Counted from the first letter of the stretch, positions 25,411 through 34,251 are shown. The stretch is 64,000 bases of DNA from JAAOIF01 sp965217125 (GCA_965217125.1 OZ244244.1:1054001-1118000), one strand, 5' to 3'. Program-made: numbers and translations. Notes: generated by a model not told the origin, from the sequence alone.

Positions 25411-25427
25411 TAAAATAGTCTATTTTA
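25411..25427. promoter_or_regulatory. Palindrome between the divergent amidotransferase and leuC genes
   Basis: TAAAATAG-T-CTATTTTA, an 8-bp perfect inverted repeat with a 1-nt centre. It sits in the middle of the 56-bp gap between two divergent start codons, where it could overlap both promoters. A regulator is not identified; it could also be a chance AT-rich palindrome. Confidence 0.35.
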
Positions 25428-25447
25428 TCAAGTATTACATATCAATA

Positions 25448-26845
25448 ATGGCAAAAACACTTTACGACAAACTTATGAACACGCACATAGTGCGCGAAGT
25501 AGCAGGCACCTGCCTGATTTATATTGACCGCCAGCTGATTCACGAAGTAACTTCGCCACAAGCCTTTGAAGGTTTAGCATTAGCAGGTAGAAAGCCGTGG
25601 CGATTGGAAGCCAACCTTGCCGTGCCTGAACATAATGTGCCAACTACAGAGCGCTCGTCTGGTGTTAGCGGGATTAAAGATCCAATCTCTAAATTACAAA
25701 TCGAAACATTAGACAAAAATTGCGAAATCTTTGGCATTGACGAAATACTGATGAACGACATTCGCCAAGGCATTGTGCATGTAATTGGCCCTGAACAAGG
25801 TGCAACATTGCCGGGCATGAGTATTGTCTGTGGTGATTCCCACACTTCAACCCACGGCGCACTTGGGGCCTTGGCGTTTGGTATTGGCACTTCTGAAGTC
25901 GAACATGTTTTGGCAACATCGTGTCTATGGCAAGCCAAATCTAAGAATCTAAAAATTGAAGTAAATGGCACATTAAACTTACATGTCAGCGCAAAAGATT
26001 TGGCGCTCTACATTATTGGGCAAATTGGCACCGCCGGTGGCACCGGTTATGCGATTGAATTTTGCGGTAGCACCATCAGCAATTTATCAATTGAAGGCAG
26101 AATGACACTGTGCAATATGGCGATTGAAGCAGGCGCACGCGTGGGCATGGTAGCCGTTGATAACAAGACCATTGACTATGTTAAAGGCCGCCCCTTAGCG
26201 CCAACTGGTGAGGATTGGAAGGCGGCAGTTGCTTATTGGAAGACCCTACATTCTGATAAAAATGCACAGTTTGACAAGATTATTAACTTTGATGCAAAAA
26301 ACATCAAACCGCAAGTTACTTGGGGCACTTCGCCTGAAATGGTAGTGGCAATTGATGAATGCGTGCCTAATCCAGCCAATGCCAAAAATAGTGCAGAAAA
26401 AACCAGTTGGGAAAATGCCCTAAATTATATACATCTCAAAGCCAATACCAAGATTTCTGATATTCAAATTGACAAAGTTTTTATTGGCTCTTGCACCAAT
26501 TCTCGTATCGAAGATTTACGCATTGCTGCCAGCGTTATCAACGGCAAACAGATTGCTGAGAATATCAAATTAGCATTAGTTGTGCCGGGCTCAGGTTTAA
26601 TCAAAAAGCAAGCTGAAGACGAAGGTTTGGACAAAATTTTTACCGATGCAGGATTCGAGTGGCGTGAAGCAGGCTGCTCAATGTGCCTCGCTATGAACGC
26701 TGATAAACTTGAAGTCGGTGAGCGCTGTGCCTCTACTTCTAATCGCAACTTTGAAGGCCGCCAAGGACAAGGCTCGTTTACCCATTTAGTTAGCCCTGCT
26801 ATTGCAGCAGCGAGCGCTATTGCTGGTCATTTTTCAAATATTTAA
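25448..26845 (+). CDS. leuC: 3-isopropylmalate dehydratase, large subunit
   Basis: Aconitase-family Fe-S enzyme of leucine synthesis. 465 aa, full length. Contains GMSIVCGDSHTSTHGALGAL, the cluster ligand motifs VFIGSCTNSRIEDLR and CSMCLAMN, and the C-terminal STSNRNFEGRQG. Works as a heterodimer with LeuD. Its partner gene is 1.7 kb downstream because a restriction-like gene has been inserted between them. Confidence 0.97.
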   Translation: MAKTLYDKLMNTHIVREVAGTCLIYIDRQLIHEVTSPQAFEGLALAGRKPWRLEANLAVPEHNVPTTERSSGVSGIKDPISKLQIETLDKNCEIFGIDEILMNDIRQGIVHVIGPEQGATLPGMSIVCGDSHTSTHGALGALAFGIGTSEVEHVLATSCLWQAKSKNLKIEVNGTLNLHVSAKDLALYIIGQIGTAGGTGYAIEFCGSTISNLSIEGRMTLCNMAIEAGARVGMVAVDNKTIDYVKGRPLAPTGEDWKAAVAYWKTLHSDKNAQFDKIINFDAKNIKPQVTWGTSPEMVVAIDECVPNPANAKNSAEKTSWENALNYIHLKANTKISDIQIDKVFIGSCTNSRIEDLRIAASVINGKQIAENIKLALVVPGSGLIKKQAEDEGLDKIFTDAGFEWREAGCSMCLAMNADKLEVGERCASTSNRNFEGRQGQGSFTHLVSPAIAAASAIAGHFSNI

Positions 26846-26854
26846 GGTAAAAAT

Positions 26855-28549
26855 ATGTCATTTCTTACAATAGAACCAAGTAATCAAACTTTTAAAGCCT
26901 TAATGGGCAATGGCATTAAATATCAAGTGCCCAGGTTTCAAAGAGATTACTCGTGGGATTTGGAACAGTGGGAAGATTTGTGGGAAGATATTGAAAATTT
27001 AAACGAAGAAGAGCACTATATGGGCTACATTGTTCTACAACGCAATAAAAATGATAAAAACGATTTTTCTATTATTGATGGGCAGCAACGCCTGATTACA
27101 TTGTCTTTATTAGTGTTAGCCGTAATGAAAAAACTTCAAGATTTAATTAACAATAAAGAAGATGTTGATAATAATAATAAAAGACAAGAAGTAATGAGGA
27201 TGGGCTTTATTGGCACATTAAGTCCAGCTTTACTAACACCTTATAACAAACTCATTTTAAATAGAAATAACAATGATAAATTTAAACTAATTACTGAAGA
27301 TTTAGAATTTCTGCTGAATAGAAATTTAACCAAAACAAACAAACTAATATCAGATTGCTTTAAGTTTTTTTACGAAAGAATAACACCACATTCTGGCATT
27401 GATATTGTGAATTTTATTGAAAAAACCGCAGACAGTATGTTATTTACTAAAATTATAGTGGATGATAACTTAAATGCTTATAAAGTCTTTGAAACCCTAA
27501 ATGCTAGAGGAGTTCAGCTCTCAACTCCTGATTTACTTAAAAATTATTTATTCTCGCAAATTGCTATTAACAGCAACTCAATTGACGATAATGAACTTGA
27601 TGCTATGGATGAAAAATGGAGTAATATCATCTCTGAGCTAGGCGAAGAAAACTTTACTGATTTTGTTCGCTACTACCACAATACCAATTATCAATTAGTT
27701 ACTAAGAAAAAATTATTTAATGGAATTAGAGATAAGATTCAACAACCAAAAGATGCACAAAATTATCTAAATAATTTGTCAAAATATGCACCAATATATG
27801 CGGCATTTAACAACCCAGAAGATGAGTTGTGGAACAATCAAGACTACTCCACAGTTAAATCTTATTTGAAAGCATTTAAACTATTTAATATTAAACAGCC
27901 ATTTTTATTACTATTAACTGCTTATGATAAATTTAGTGCTGGTGAATTTACCAAACTTGCTAAATATTTGTATATATTTTCTATGCGTTATAATGTTATA
28001 GCACATTATTCTCCTAATAAATTAGACAAGGCTTACAACACATTAGCAATTAAAATTTCAACTAATGAATTTACTAAAGCAAGTCATATTAAAAATCAAT
28101 TAGAGTTTAGAAATTTATACCCTGATGACAGAGTATTTCAAGCAATATTCAAATATCACACCATGCCTAGCAGACAAAGCAATAAAAAAATTCGTTTCTT
28201 ATTAACACAAATTGAAAATAAATTAGCACAAACCGATTTAGACTACGGTAATTGGACTCTAGAACACATTACTCCTTACAATATAACCGAAGAATGGGCG
28301 GAATATTATGAAGGGCGGCATCAACAAGATATTGACAGGATAGGCAACATAACATTATTAACAAAACAAGATAACTCTGAGTGCAGCACTCAACTATTTG
28401 ATAAAAAACGAATAATTTACAAAAAATCTAGTTCTAAACTTTCTAACAAAATATCTGAATATGAGCAATGGGATAGTGAAACACTTAACCTTTATCAAGC
28501 ATGGTTAGCACAACAAGCGGTAGATACTTGGAAAATAAATTATGAATAA
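26855..28549 (+). CDS. GmrSD-type DUF262/HNH (DUF1524) protein
   Basis: 564-aa fused form of the type IV restriction family. The N-terminal DUF262 (ParB/sulfiredoxin-like NTPase) part shows YQVPRFQRDYSWDLEQW and IIDGQQRLITLSLL (D75-R79); the C-terminal DUF1524 nuclease part shows LEHITPYN (H471) and RIGNITLL. GmrSD proteins cut phage DNA with modified bases, and relatives act in BREX/Ssp-like defences. It lies between leuC and leuD: 9 nt after leuC and overlapping the leuD ATG by 8 nt, so expression probably follows the leu operon. Noticeably more AT-rich than its neighbours, which indicates acquisition. Confidence 0.88.
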   Translation: MSFLTIEPSNQTFKALMGNGIKYQVPRFQRDYSWDLEQWEDLWEDIENLNEEEHYMGYIVLQRNKNDKNDFSIIDGQQRLITLSLLVLAVMKKLQDLINNKEDVDNNNKRQEVMRMGFIGTLSPALLTPYNKLILNRNNNDKFKLITEDLEFLLNRNLTKTNKLISDCFKFFYERITPHSGIDIVNFIEKTADSMLFTKIIVDDNLNAYKVFETLNARGVQLSTPDLLKNYLFSQIAINSNSIDDNELDAMDEKWSNIISELGEENFTDFVRYYHNTNYQLVTKKKLFNGIRDKIQQPKDAQNYLNNLSKYAPIYAAFNNPEDELWNNQDYSTVKSYLKAFKLFNIKQPFLLLLTAYDKFSAGEFTKLAKYLYIFSMRYNVIAHYSPNKLDKAYNTLAIKISTNEFTKASHIKNQLEFRNLYPDDRVFQAIFKYHTMPSRQSNKKIRFLLTQIENKLAQTDLDYGNWTLEHITPYNITEEWAEYYEGRHQQDIDRIGNITLLTKQDNSECSTQLFDKKRIIYKKSSSKLSNKISEYEQWDSETLNLYQAWLAQQAVDTWKINYE

Positions 28550-29156
28550 ATTTACCACACTAACCTCCATCACGGCGCCGCTTAAACGGGCTAATGTTGA
28601 TACTGATGCGATTATTCCTAAGCAATTTTTAAAATCGATTAAACGCTCAGGGTTTGGTCCAAACTTGTTTGATGAATGGCGCTATCTTGACCATGGCGAA
28701 ATTGGAATGGACAACACTAAACGCCCGCTGAATATGGATTTTGTGCTTAACCAGCCAGAATACAGGGGTGCAAAAATCTTGCTTGCTGGTGAGAATTTTG
28801 GCTGTGGTTCATCACGAGAACATGCAATATGGGCGTTAGCAGACTATGGTTTTAAAGCGATTATTGCAGCTAATTTTGCTGATATTTTTTATAATAATTG
28901 TTTTAAAAATGGAATTTTACCCATTATGCAAAATAAGGCAATAATGGATGAATTGTTTGCTTGCCGAGAGGAAATAACGATTGACCTTGAGACGCAAAGC
29001 ATTAATGCTAATGGCAAGGTTTATGGTTTTGAAATTGATGCAGAACGCAAAAGACGACTAATCAACGGATTAGACGATATTGGGCTAACACTGCAATATA
29101 GTGATGAAATAAAATCTTTTGAAAGCAAATATTTTAAAAAATACATCTGGCTATGA
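28542..29156 (+). CDS. leuD: 3-isopropylmalate dehydratase, small subunit
   Basis: 204-aa swivelling subunit of isopropylmalate isomerase. APLKRANVDTDAIIPKQFLK at the start, LLAGENFGCGSSREHA in the centre and ANFADIFYNNCFKNG are family signatures. Its ATG lies inside the last codons of the DUF262 gene and the stop overlaps ruvA by 4 nt (ATGA). leuB is not adjacent. Confidence 0.97.
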   Translation: MNKFTTLTSITAPLKRANVDTDAIIPKQFLKSIKRSGFGPNLFDEWRYLDHGEIGMDNTKRPLNMDFVLNQPEYRGAKILLAGENFGCGSSREHAIWALADYGFKAIIAANFADIFYNNCFKNGILPIMQNKAIMDELFACREEITIDLETQSINANGKVYGFEIDAERKRRLINGLDDIGLTLQYSDEIKSFESKYFKKYIWL

Positions 29157-29734
29157 TTGCACGACTAAGCGGCACAATCTTAGAAAAAAACCCGCCTGAA
29201 ATATTATTAGAAGTTGGTGGCATTGGCTATGAAATACTTTGCCCGATGTCGAGCTTTTATGCAATCGGTGATGAAACCAGCCTATCGTTATATACACATT
29301 TACAAGTTAAAGAAGATGCACATACCTTGTATGGTTTTGTTTCTAAAGATGAAAAAACTTTATTTCGAGAGTTAATCAGAGTCAATGGTATTGGCCCTAA
29401 AGTGGCTTTAGCGATTCTTTCACATCTCAACATTGCCTCACTGATAAATGTGATTGCCAATGAAGAAGACGAACTATTAGCAAAAACCCCAGGCATTGGT
29501 AAAAAAACAGCACAAAAACTAATTGTTGAACTAAAAGACCGTTTAGCTAAATTAGAATTACACAATACCAGCAATCAAATGTCAAACACTAACAAACCTA
29601 ACTTTAGCAAAGCGGCAGAAGCACTACAAACGCTTGGTTTCAAAGTCAAAGAAACTGAAAAAATGCTGTCCAACATTAACGACGACTCGCTTTCTACCGA
29701 AGAGTTAATTCGCTTAGCACTGAAAAATAAATAA
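29153..29734 (+). CDS. ruvA: Holliday junction helicase subunit RuvA
   Basis: 193 aa. N-terminal OB-fold (MIARLSGTILEKNPPEILLEVGGIGYEILCP), then two helix-hairpin-helix motifs (LIRVNGIGPKVALAIL and LAKTPGIGKKTAQKLIVELKDRL) and the C-terminal RuvB-contacting three-helix domain (FSKAAEALQTLGFKVKE). It tetramerises on Holliday junctions and loads RuvB, which is not in the window. Linkage to leuD through a 4-nt overlap is unusual, as ruvA normally sits with ruvC/ruvB. Confidence 0.96.
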   Translation: MIARLSGTILEKNPPEILLEVGGIGYEILCPMSSFYAIGDETSLSLYTHLQVKEDAHTLYGFVSKDEKTLFRELIRVNGIGPKVALAILSHLNIASLINVIANEEDELLAKTPGIGKKTAQKLIVELKDRLAKLELHNTSNQMSNTNKPNFSKAAEALQTLGFKVKETEKMLSNINDDSLSTEELIRLALKNK

Positions 29735-29751
29735 ATTTAAAAACTTTTTCC

Positions 29752-29820
29752 TTAGCAATAATAATAAACGGCAGCTAATAAAAATGCGTAACGACTTGAG
29801 CAATTTGTATTATTTGACAT
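29752..29820 (-). CDS. Candidate small hydrophobic protein (22 aa)
   Basis: A frame too short for standard gene finding: ATG preceded by a near-perfect AAGGAG at 5-6 nt spacing. The product starts MSNNTNCSSRYAFLLA and ends VYYYC, a short polar N-terminus followed by one hydrophobic helix. It resembles in shape the tiny membrane subunits and regulators of bacteria. It lies between ruvA and the DUF255 gene on the opposite strand. A strong ribosome site and sensible hydrophobic composition support it; there is no homology evidence. Confidence 0.4.
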   Translation of the reverse strand: MSNNTNCSSRYAFLLAAVYYYC

Positions 29821-29873
29821 ATTTTTCTCCTTAAAAATTTTATGACACCTGTAAAAAACTATAAAATGTAGTG

Positions 29874-32141
29874 ATGTTTAAACTTTTTATTTATTTATCT
29901 TTTTTTTCTGTATCAGCATGGTCGCATCCTATGACAAACTTACAACAAGCCTACCATAACAAAGGCAAAGACTACACCCCCCGAACCCAACATATTGATA
30001 CGCAAGGGCGTGCCAAATTTGTCAATCATTTAATTTTGCAAGATTCGCCCTATTTATTACAACACGCTCACAATCCAGTTAATTGGTATAGTTTTTCGCA
30101 CGAGGCATTTAACAAAGCCAGCAAAGAAAACAAGCCTATTTTCATATCCATTGGTTATGCCACTTGCCATTGGTGTCATGTGATGGAAGAGGAAAGTTTT
30201 GATGATATTGAAGTGGCAGATTTTCTCAACCAACATTTTATTGCCATTAAGGTTGATCGTGAAATTCGCCCTGATGTTGATGCCGCTTACATGGCAGTTT
30301 CTCAGCTGATGAATGGCTCAGGTGGCTGGCCGTTAAACGCTGTTATTTTGCCCAATGGCAAGGCGTTTTTCGCTGGCACCTATTTTCCAAAAGCTCAGTT
30401 ATTAAGCATCCTATTACAAATTAACCAGCTGTGGGGTGGCAATTATCAAAAAATAGTCAATCAAGCAAATGAAATTGACAAAATTTTAAACACGCCAAAC
30501 AGCACAGCAAGCAGTGATATTGATAAAGCCATTATTGCTAAGACTAATAAAATATTAGTTGCGAATTTTGATGAGTTTGAAGGCGGTTTTGGGCAAGCGC
30601 CGAAATTTCCGCATGAAACGATGTTATTGTTACTGATAGATGAACAAAAACGCCGTCCAAATAACGCCCAACTAAACGCCATTAGCACCACACTTGACAC
30701 TATGGCAAGCGGCGGATTTTATGATGTAGTCGGCGGTGGTTTTCATCGTTATTCGACCGATAACGCTTGGCTGTTTCCCCATTTTGAAAAGATGCTGTAT
30801 AACCAAGCACAGCTCTCCTTAGTATATACACGCGCTTACCAACTAACTCAAAAACCACTTTATAAACGCATTGCCGAGCAAACCTTAGACTATGTTTTAA
30901 AAGAAATGCAAAATGCTAATGGCGGCTTTTTCTCAGCCACTGATGCCGATTCCGAAGGCGAAGAAGGCAGGTTTTTTGTTTGGTCAGTTAAACAACTGCA
31001 AAACATTTTTAATGAGGCTGAATTTAAACAATTCAAAATGTGGTTTGATATATCTCCATACAGCGATTTTGAAGGCAACTATGTGATTCGCTTTAAAGAC
31101 ATTAACCAAATCAAAGCCCATCACTATCAGCAAATTGATGCCTTACTAAAAAAACTATATGCCGTTAGAATCAAACGACAAGCGCCACTGACTGACAACA
31201 AAATTTTGCTCTCTTGGAATGCATTGATGATTCCAAGCTTGCTCGAAGCAGGCGATATTCTAAACCAAAGTAAATACACCGATGCTGGCTTAAAACTTGC
31301 AAAATACCTGCAATCTTTTACCCAAAATGGGGTGCTTTATCGCGTTTCTATAGACGATAAATTACAAACACCAGCTTTGTTTGAGGATTATGCGTATTTA
31401 GCCAATGCGTATTTAGCGCTATTTGACCAAACCCAGCAGCAAGTTTGGCTTGATAGGCTTATTCAGCTGCTCAAAGATATGAATCAAAAATTTTGGGATA
31501 AAAAACACTTTGGTTTTAATATTGCCAATCACAATCAATACATTAACACCAATAACAAAGAAATCTACGATGGTGCCTTGCCCTCACCTAACGGCTTGGC
31601 TTATCAAGTATTGATTAAACTTCACCATAGAGTTACTGGCGATGATTTTAATCAACAAGCCAAACAGCTTGCCTCTGCTTTTTCAACTGAAATTAACAAA
31701 TCACCTTATAACTACAGCTCTTTTATTCTCGGTCTTAGCCAAGCAACAGCCGGTGAATTGTCAAATATTGTATATGCCTACGATGGGCGCGTTCGTATTC
31801 ACACGCAAAAGCTTGGTACTCAAATTGAAGTTAAACTAACACTAAGCCCAGATTGGCATATCAACAGCAATCAGCCCTTACAAGATGCACTAATTGCCAC
31901 TGAAATAACCAATTTAGACACCCAACATTGGACAATCAAAAGCATCAATTACCCAAAAGCTGAATTGGCTAAATTAGCTTTTTCAGAGGAAAAAATTTCC
32001 ATCTATAAAAATCAAGTGAATATTAAACTAAAGCTAAGCCCAAACTCAGAAAATTACACCCCAGCAACGCTACTGCTGACACTACAAGCCTGTAGCGATA
32101 AAGTTTGCCTGCCACCAACCACACTCACACTTAAACCTTGA
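29874..32141 (+). CDS. DUF255 thioredoxin-like protein with C-terminal DsbD-alpha-like domain
   Basis: About 755 aa. Signal-like N-terminus (LFIYLSFFSVSAWS), then the DUF255/YyaL (SPATA20-like) thioredoxin part: DSPYLLQHAHNPVNWYSF and FISIGYATCHWCHVMEEE with the CxxC pair, GGWPLNAVILPNG and AGTYFP. The middle 400 residues are an (alpha/alpha) barrel (GGGFHRYSTDNAWLFPHFEKM). The last about 130 residues (WHINSNQPLQ to CSDKVCLPPTTLTL) look like the N-terminal domain of the disulfide reductase DsbD, with its paired cysteines. That suggests electron supply from a periplasmic thiol relay. ATG 29874 or the adjacent GTG 29871 may start it; no ribosome site is clear. Confidence 0.82.
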   Translation: MFKLFIYLSFFSVSAWSHPMTNLQQAYHNKGKDYTPRTQHIDTQGRAKFVNHLILQDSPYLLQHAHNPVNWYSFSHEAFNKASKENKPIFISIGYATCHWCHVMEEESFDDIEVADFLNQHFIAIKVDREIRPDVDAAYMAVSQLMNGSGGWPLNAVILPNGKAFFAGTYFPKAQLLSILLQINQLWGGNYQKIVNQANEIDKILNTPNSTASSDIDKAIIAKTNKILVANFDEFEGGFGQAPKFPHETMLLLLIDEQKRRPNNAQLNAISTTLDTMASGGFYDVVGGGFHRYSTDNAWLFPHFEKMLYNQAQLSLVYTRAYQLTQKPLYKRIAEQTLDYVLKEMQNANGGFFSATDADSEGEEGRFFVWSVKQLQNIFNEAEFKQFKMWFDISPYSDFEGNYVIRFKDINQIKAHHYQQIDALLKKLYAVRIKRQAPLTDNKILLSWNALMIPSLLEAGDILNQSKYTDAGLKLAKYLQSFTQNGVLYRVSIDDKLQTPALFEDYAYLANAYLALFDQTQQQVWLDRLIQLLKDMNQKFWDKKHFGFNIANHNQYINTNNKEIYDGALPSPNGLAYQVLIKLHHRVTGDDFNQQAKQLASAFSTEINKSPYNYSSFILGLSQATAGELSNIVYAYDGRVRIHTQKLGTQIEVKLTLSPDWHINSNQPLQDALIATEITNLDTQHWTIKSINYPKAELAKLAFSEEKISIYKNQVNIKLKLSPNSENYTPATLLLTLQACSDKVCLPPTTLTLKP

Positions 32142-32205
32142 GGAGGGCTAAATATCCGAATTGCGATAAATAAACCCCAAATGCAAATATGGCAATTAGC
32201 CAAGA

Positions 32206-33411
32206 TCAATACAAAAAACCAAACAACCACAAGGGGATTTTTTTGTTAAAACTAATCTCAATATCATCAATCACAACGCAGGCATTTTTAATGCCTTTAA
32301 CTTGCTCAAAACCTTTATTTTTGCCACCAATTTCAATGGTATATTTTTCTGCTAAAAGAAAATCTCCCTGATTAAGATAATAAATTGAATGCAAAAACGC
32401 TACTTGTGAAGCAAAAAATGCCTCGCGCATAGTTCCTCTATTGTGATTTAAACAAAGTGCAGAAAATAAATTGGTATTGGATAAATATAATTTATCAGGC
32501 TTTTGCAAAACTTTAAAGCGTTTGCCTTCAAATAAAACATGGCGTAATAATTCGGCTCTATGTAGATAATCAATATATTTATACAAGGTAACTTTCGAAA
32601 TGCCTACTTTTTTAGCCAATGAGTTAATGGATAATTCTAAGGGTTTAGATAGGCAAATTGCTAACAACAATTTTTTTAAAGCTGCAATATTACTGGCTGA
32701 AACTTTGTGCAAAAGAGCAATATCTGTCCATAAAATGGTATTTATGCTATCTGTTATTTTTTGCTCATAACTCTGCGGATTAGTAAAATAATAGGGATAA
32801 GCTCCTGCTTTTAAATAATCATTAAACAGTTTTAAAATCTTATTATTAGCAAGAGATTTTACAATCTCACTGCTAATTGTTTGATGGTGGTTGATAATTT
32901 CATTTAATGAAAAACTTTTTAAGCCAATATTAAGGCTGAGTTCGCAATATTCTTTAAGCGATAATATGGGTAATTTAAACATCGCATAACGCCTAGAAAA
33001 TGAGGCATTTGTGAGTTTAATGGCAGATGAGCCTGAAAAAATTACTTCAACTTGTAAAAAATCATAAACCGATTTGAGCTGTTGCTCAAAATTTTTGGCT
33101 TCGTGAATCTCGTCAATGAGAATACATTTCCCCCCATGTGCCACAAATAACTCAATAAACTTAAATAAAGAAATGTTGCTAAATAATAAGTGATCGCATG
33201 AGATATAAATAAGTTCGTCTCCTTTAAAGGGTAATTTATCTGCGATTTGCAACATCAATGTGGTTTTGCCAACCCCACGACTGCCATAAATTCCTTTAAT
33301 TTTATCTTTTGAGTTTAGAACACTATCTCCTAAAAATCGCACATAACTCGGTTTTTTAAGGTTAATTTTTTTAAAAGAATTAGCTTTTGCTTCTGTCAGT
33401 ATTGTTTCCAT
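32206..33411 (-). CDS. AAA-type ATPase with DUF4143-like C-terminus
   Basis: 401 aa. The N-terminal ATPase has Walker A GIYGSRGVGKTTLM, Walker B CILIDEIHEAKNFEQQL and sensor-1-like VIFSGSSAIKL; the C-terminal half contains a winged-helix segment (SINSLAKKVGISKVTLYKYIDYL) and a nuclease-like DUF4143 region with FFASQV and AEKYTIEIGGKNKGFEQVKGIK. These ATPases are widespread accessory genes of uncertain role, sometimes linked to toxin-antitoxin or transposition functions. It is a lone gene next to the cassette array, with a palindromic promoter region upstream. Confidence 0.85.
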   Translation of the reverse strand: METILTEAKANSFKKINLKKPSYVRFLGDSVLNSKDKIKGIYGSRGVGKTTLMLQIADKLPFKGDELIYISCDHLLFSNISLFKFIELFVAHGGKCILIDEIHEAKNFEQQLKSVYDFLQVEVIFSGSSAIKLTNASFSRRYAMFKLPILSLKEYCELSLNIGLKSFSLNEIINHHQTISSEIVKSLANNKILKLFNDYLKAGAYPYYFTNPQSYEQKITDSINTILWTDIALLHKVSASNIAALKKLLLAICLSKPLELSINSLAKKVGISKVTLYKYIDYLHRAELLRHVLFEGKRFKVLQKPDKLYLSNTNLFSALCLNHNRGTMREAFFASQVAFLHSIYYLNQGDFLLAEKYTIEIGGKNKGFEQVKGIKNACVVIDDIEISFNKKIPLWLFGFLY

Positions 33412-33458
33412 TATCTTTAAACCGTTTAATAAAATGGACTATTATATTATAAAATCGT

Positions 33459-33475
33459 ATAGTATGATATACTAT
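33459..33475. promoter_or_regulatory. Inverted repeat upstream of the DUF4143-type ATPase gene
   Basis: ATAGTAT-GAT-ATACTAT, a perfect 7-bp repeat with 3-nt centre, 48 bp upstream of the ATPase start in an AT-rich promoter zone. The ATPase has a winged-helix segment and might bind here, which is a guess. The stretch 33412-33580 holds no gene; a GGAGG at 33493 precedes only a five-codon frame. Confidence 0.35.
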
Positions 33476-33580
33476 TTTGTAATAATTCAAAGGAGGGATA
33501 GTTGAAAATTGAAAATTAACAGCCATTAAATATAATTCATTGATGTTAGATTTATATCAGCCGTTACAACAAAAAGACAA

Positions 33581-33644
33581 ACCTAATAAAGCAGCACTAT
33601 GTGCGGTGATAATTTATTCGTCAGCTGGAATGATTTGTTAGATG
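33581..33644 (-). other. attC site 1 (terminal, degenerate)
   Basis: Minus strand: core ATCTAACAAATCATTCCAGC at the gene-proximal end, ATTAGGT at the distal end (33581-33587 on plus as ACCTAAT). The gene-proximal 20 bases are nearly the same as in attC site 2. Inner complementarity is weak. The stop codon of the upstream 36-aa frame lies within the core. Confidence 0.6.
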
Positions 33645-33748
33645 GCGGTTTTATGATGTTTTGGAAGTTTATGGTGAGTTGATTGATAAACCACCACAAG
33701 AAGACTTGAAATAAAAACGATAAATCCAATTGCTAATAAATATTCCAT
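33638..33748 (-). CDS. Tiny single-helix membrane protein (36 aa), second gene of cassette
   Basis: Starts MEYLLAIGFIVFISSLLVVV, a single membrane helix, followed by a cationic His/Lys tail (YQSTHHKLPKHHKTAI). Its ATG overlaps the stop of the 75-aa gene (TAATG) and a GGAG ribosome site lies inside that gene, so the two are translationally coupled. Its stop falls in the attC core. The same two-gene design recurs in the neighbouring cassette. Function unknown. Confidence 0.6.
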   Translation of the reverse strand: MEYLLAIGFIVFISSLLVVVYQSTHHKLPKHHKTAI

Positions 33749-33975
33749 TATAATTTCTCCAATTTGTTAAAGCATTTAAAAACATACTTGTTGACAATTA
33801 TGATACCAAAAGATATAGCAATAATGGCAATAAAGCAGATAACTAAAATAAACACCTCTGCTATTTTGTAGTTTTGCGCAAACCACGCTAATAGTGAGGC
33901 ATCTATTGCAGTTAAAACTATAAATACTGCTTTATACCAGCCTATCTCTTCTTTGATTTTACTCTCTTCAGACAT
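33748..33975 (-). CDS. Small two-helix membrane protein (75 aa), first gene of cassette
   Basis: A charged N-terminus (MSEESKIKEEIGWYK) leads into two membrane helices (about residues 15-33 and 39-62, VFIVLTAIDASLLAWFA and VFILVICFIAIIAISFG) and a basic C-terminus. Hairpin topology with both ends in the cytosol is likely. The upstream sequence TGCTAAAATTAACTT-ATG has an extended -10 like element, repeated before the next cassette's gene. Paired with the 36-aa protein. Proteins of this look occur as unnamed ORFs in other bacteria; no function can be given. Confidence 0.7.
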   Translation of the reverse strand: MSEESKIKEEIGWYKAVFIVLTAIDASLLAWFAQNYKIAEVFILVICFIAIIAISFGIIIVNKYVFKCFNKLEKL

Positions 33976-34057
33976 AAGTTAATTTTAGCATATTTTTTTT
34001 AATATGTAGAACACTGTCCGCTACTATTTTTCTTTGCAGGTGCTTTGCAATATCCAT

Positions 34058-34126
34058 ACCTAAACTGACCTGACGCATATACCCAAAGGGCACGACGAGC
34101 GGTCGGCTGGAATGATTTGTTAGGTG
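34058..34126 (-). other. attC site 2
   Basis: 69 bp. Minus strand starts CACCTAACAAATCATTCCAG and ends GTTTAGGTA. The arms ACCTGACGC / GCGGTCGG-like segments pair imperfectly, with spare bases as in attC. The stop of the 40-aa frame is 3 nt from the core. Confidence 0.7.
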
Positions 34127-34128
34127 TT

Positions 34129-34251
34129 TTATGAATGTGAATGTCTTTTACTTTTGAAAGAATCTATTTTCTCAACAATATATGGAATATTGTAAATTAC
34201 AAAAATCAACCCTAATACAAAAACACCTTGCATAATTATTTGTGTATCCAT
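34129..34251 (-). CDS. Tiny single-helix membrane protein (40 aa), second gene of cassette
   Basis: Starts MDTQIIMQGVFVLGLIFVIY, one membrane helix, and ends in a basic tail SFKSKRHSHS. The ribosome site AAAAGGAG is formed by the last codons of the 63-aa gene, and only 3 nt separate its stop from this ATG. The stop codon lies just before the attC core. Size, topology, tail and coupling match the 36-aa protein in the adjacent cassette, though the sequences differ. Confidence 0.6.
   Translation of the reverse strand: MDTQIIMQGVFVLGLIFVIYNIPYIVEKIDSFKSKRHSHS

Noticed and set aside
33493..33640. Short plus-strand frame MLDLYQPLQQ... after a GGAGG motif
   Set aside because: The GGAGG is followed by a TTG frame of only five codons, and the 32-codon ATG frame further on runs into the attC core and has no ribosome site of its own.
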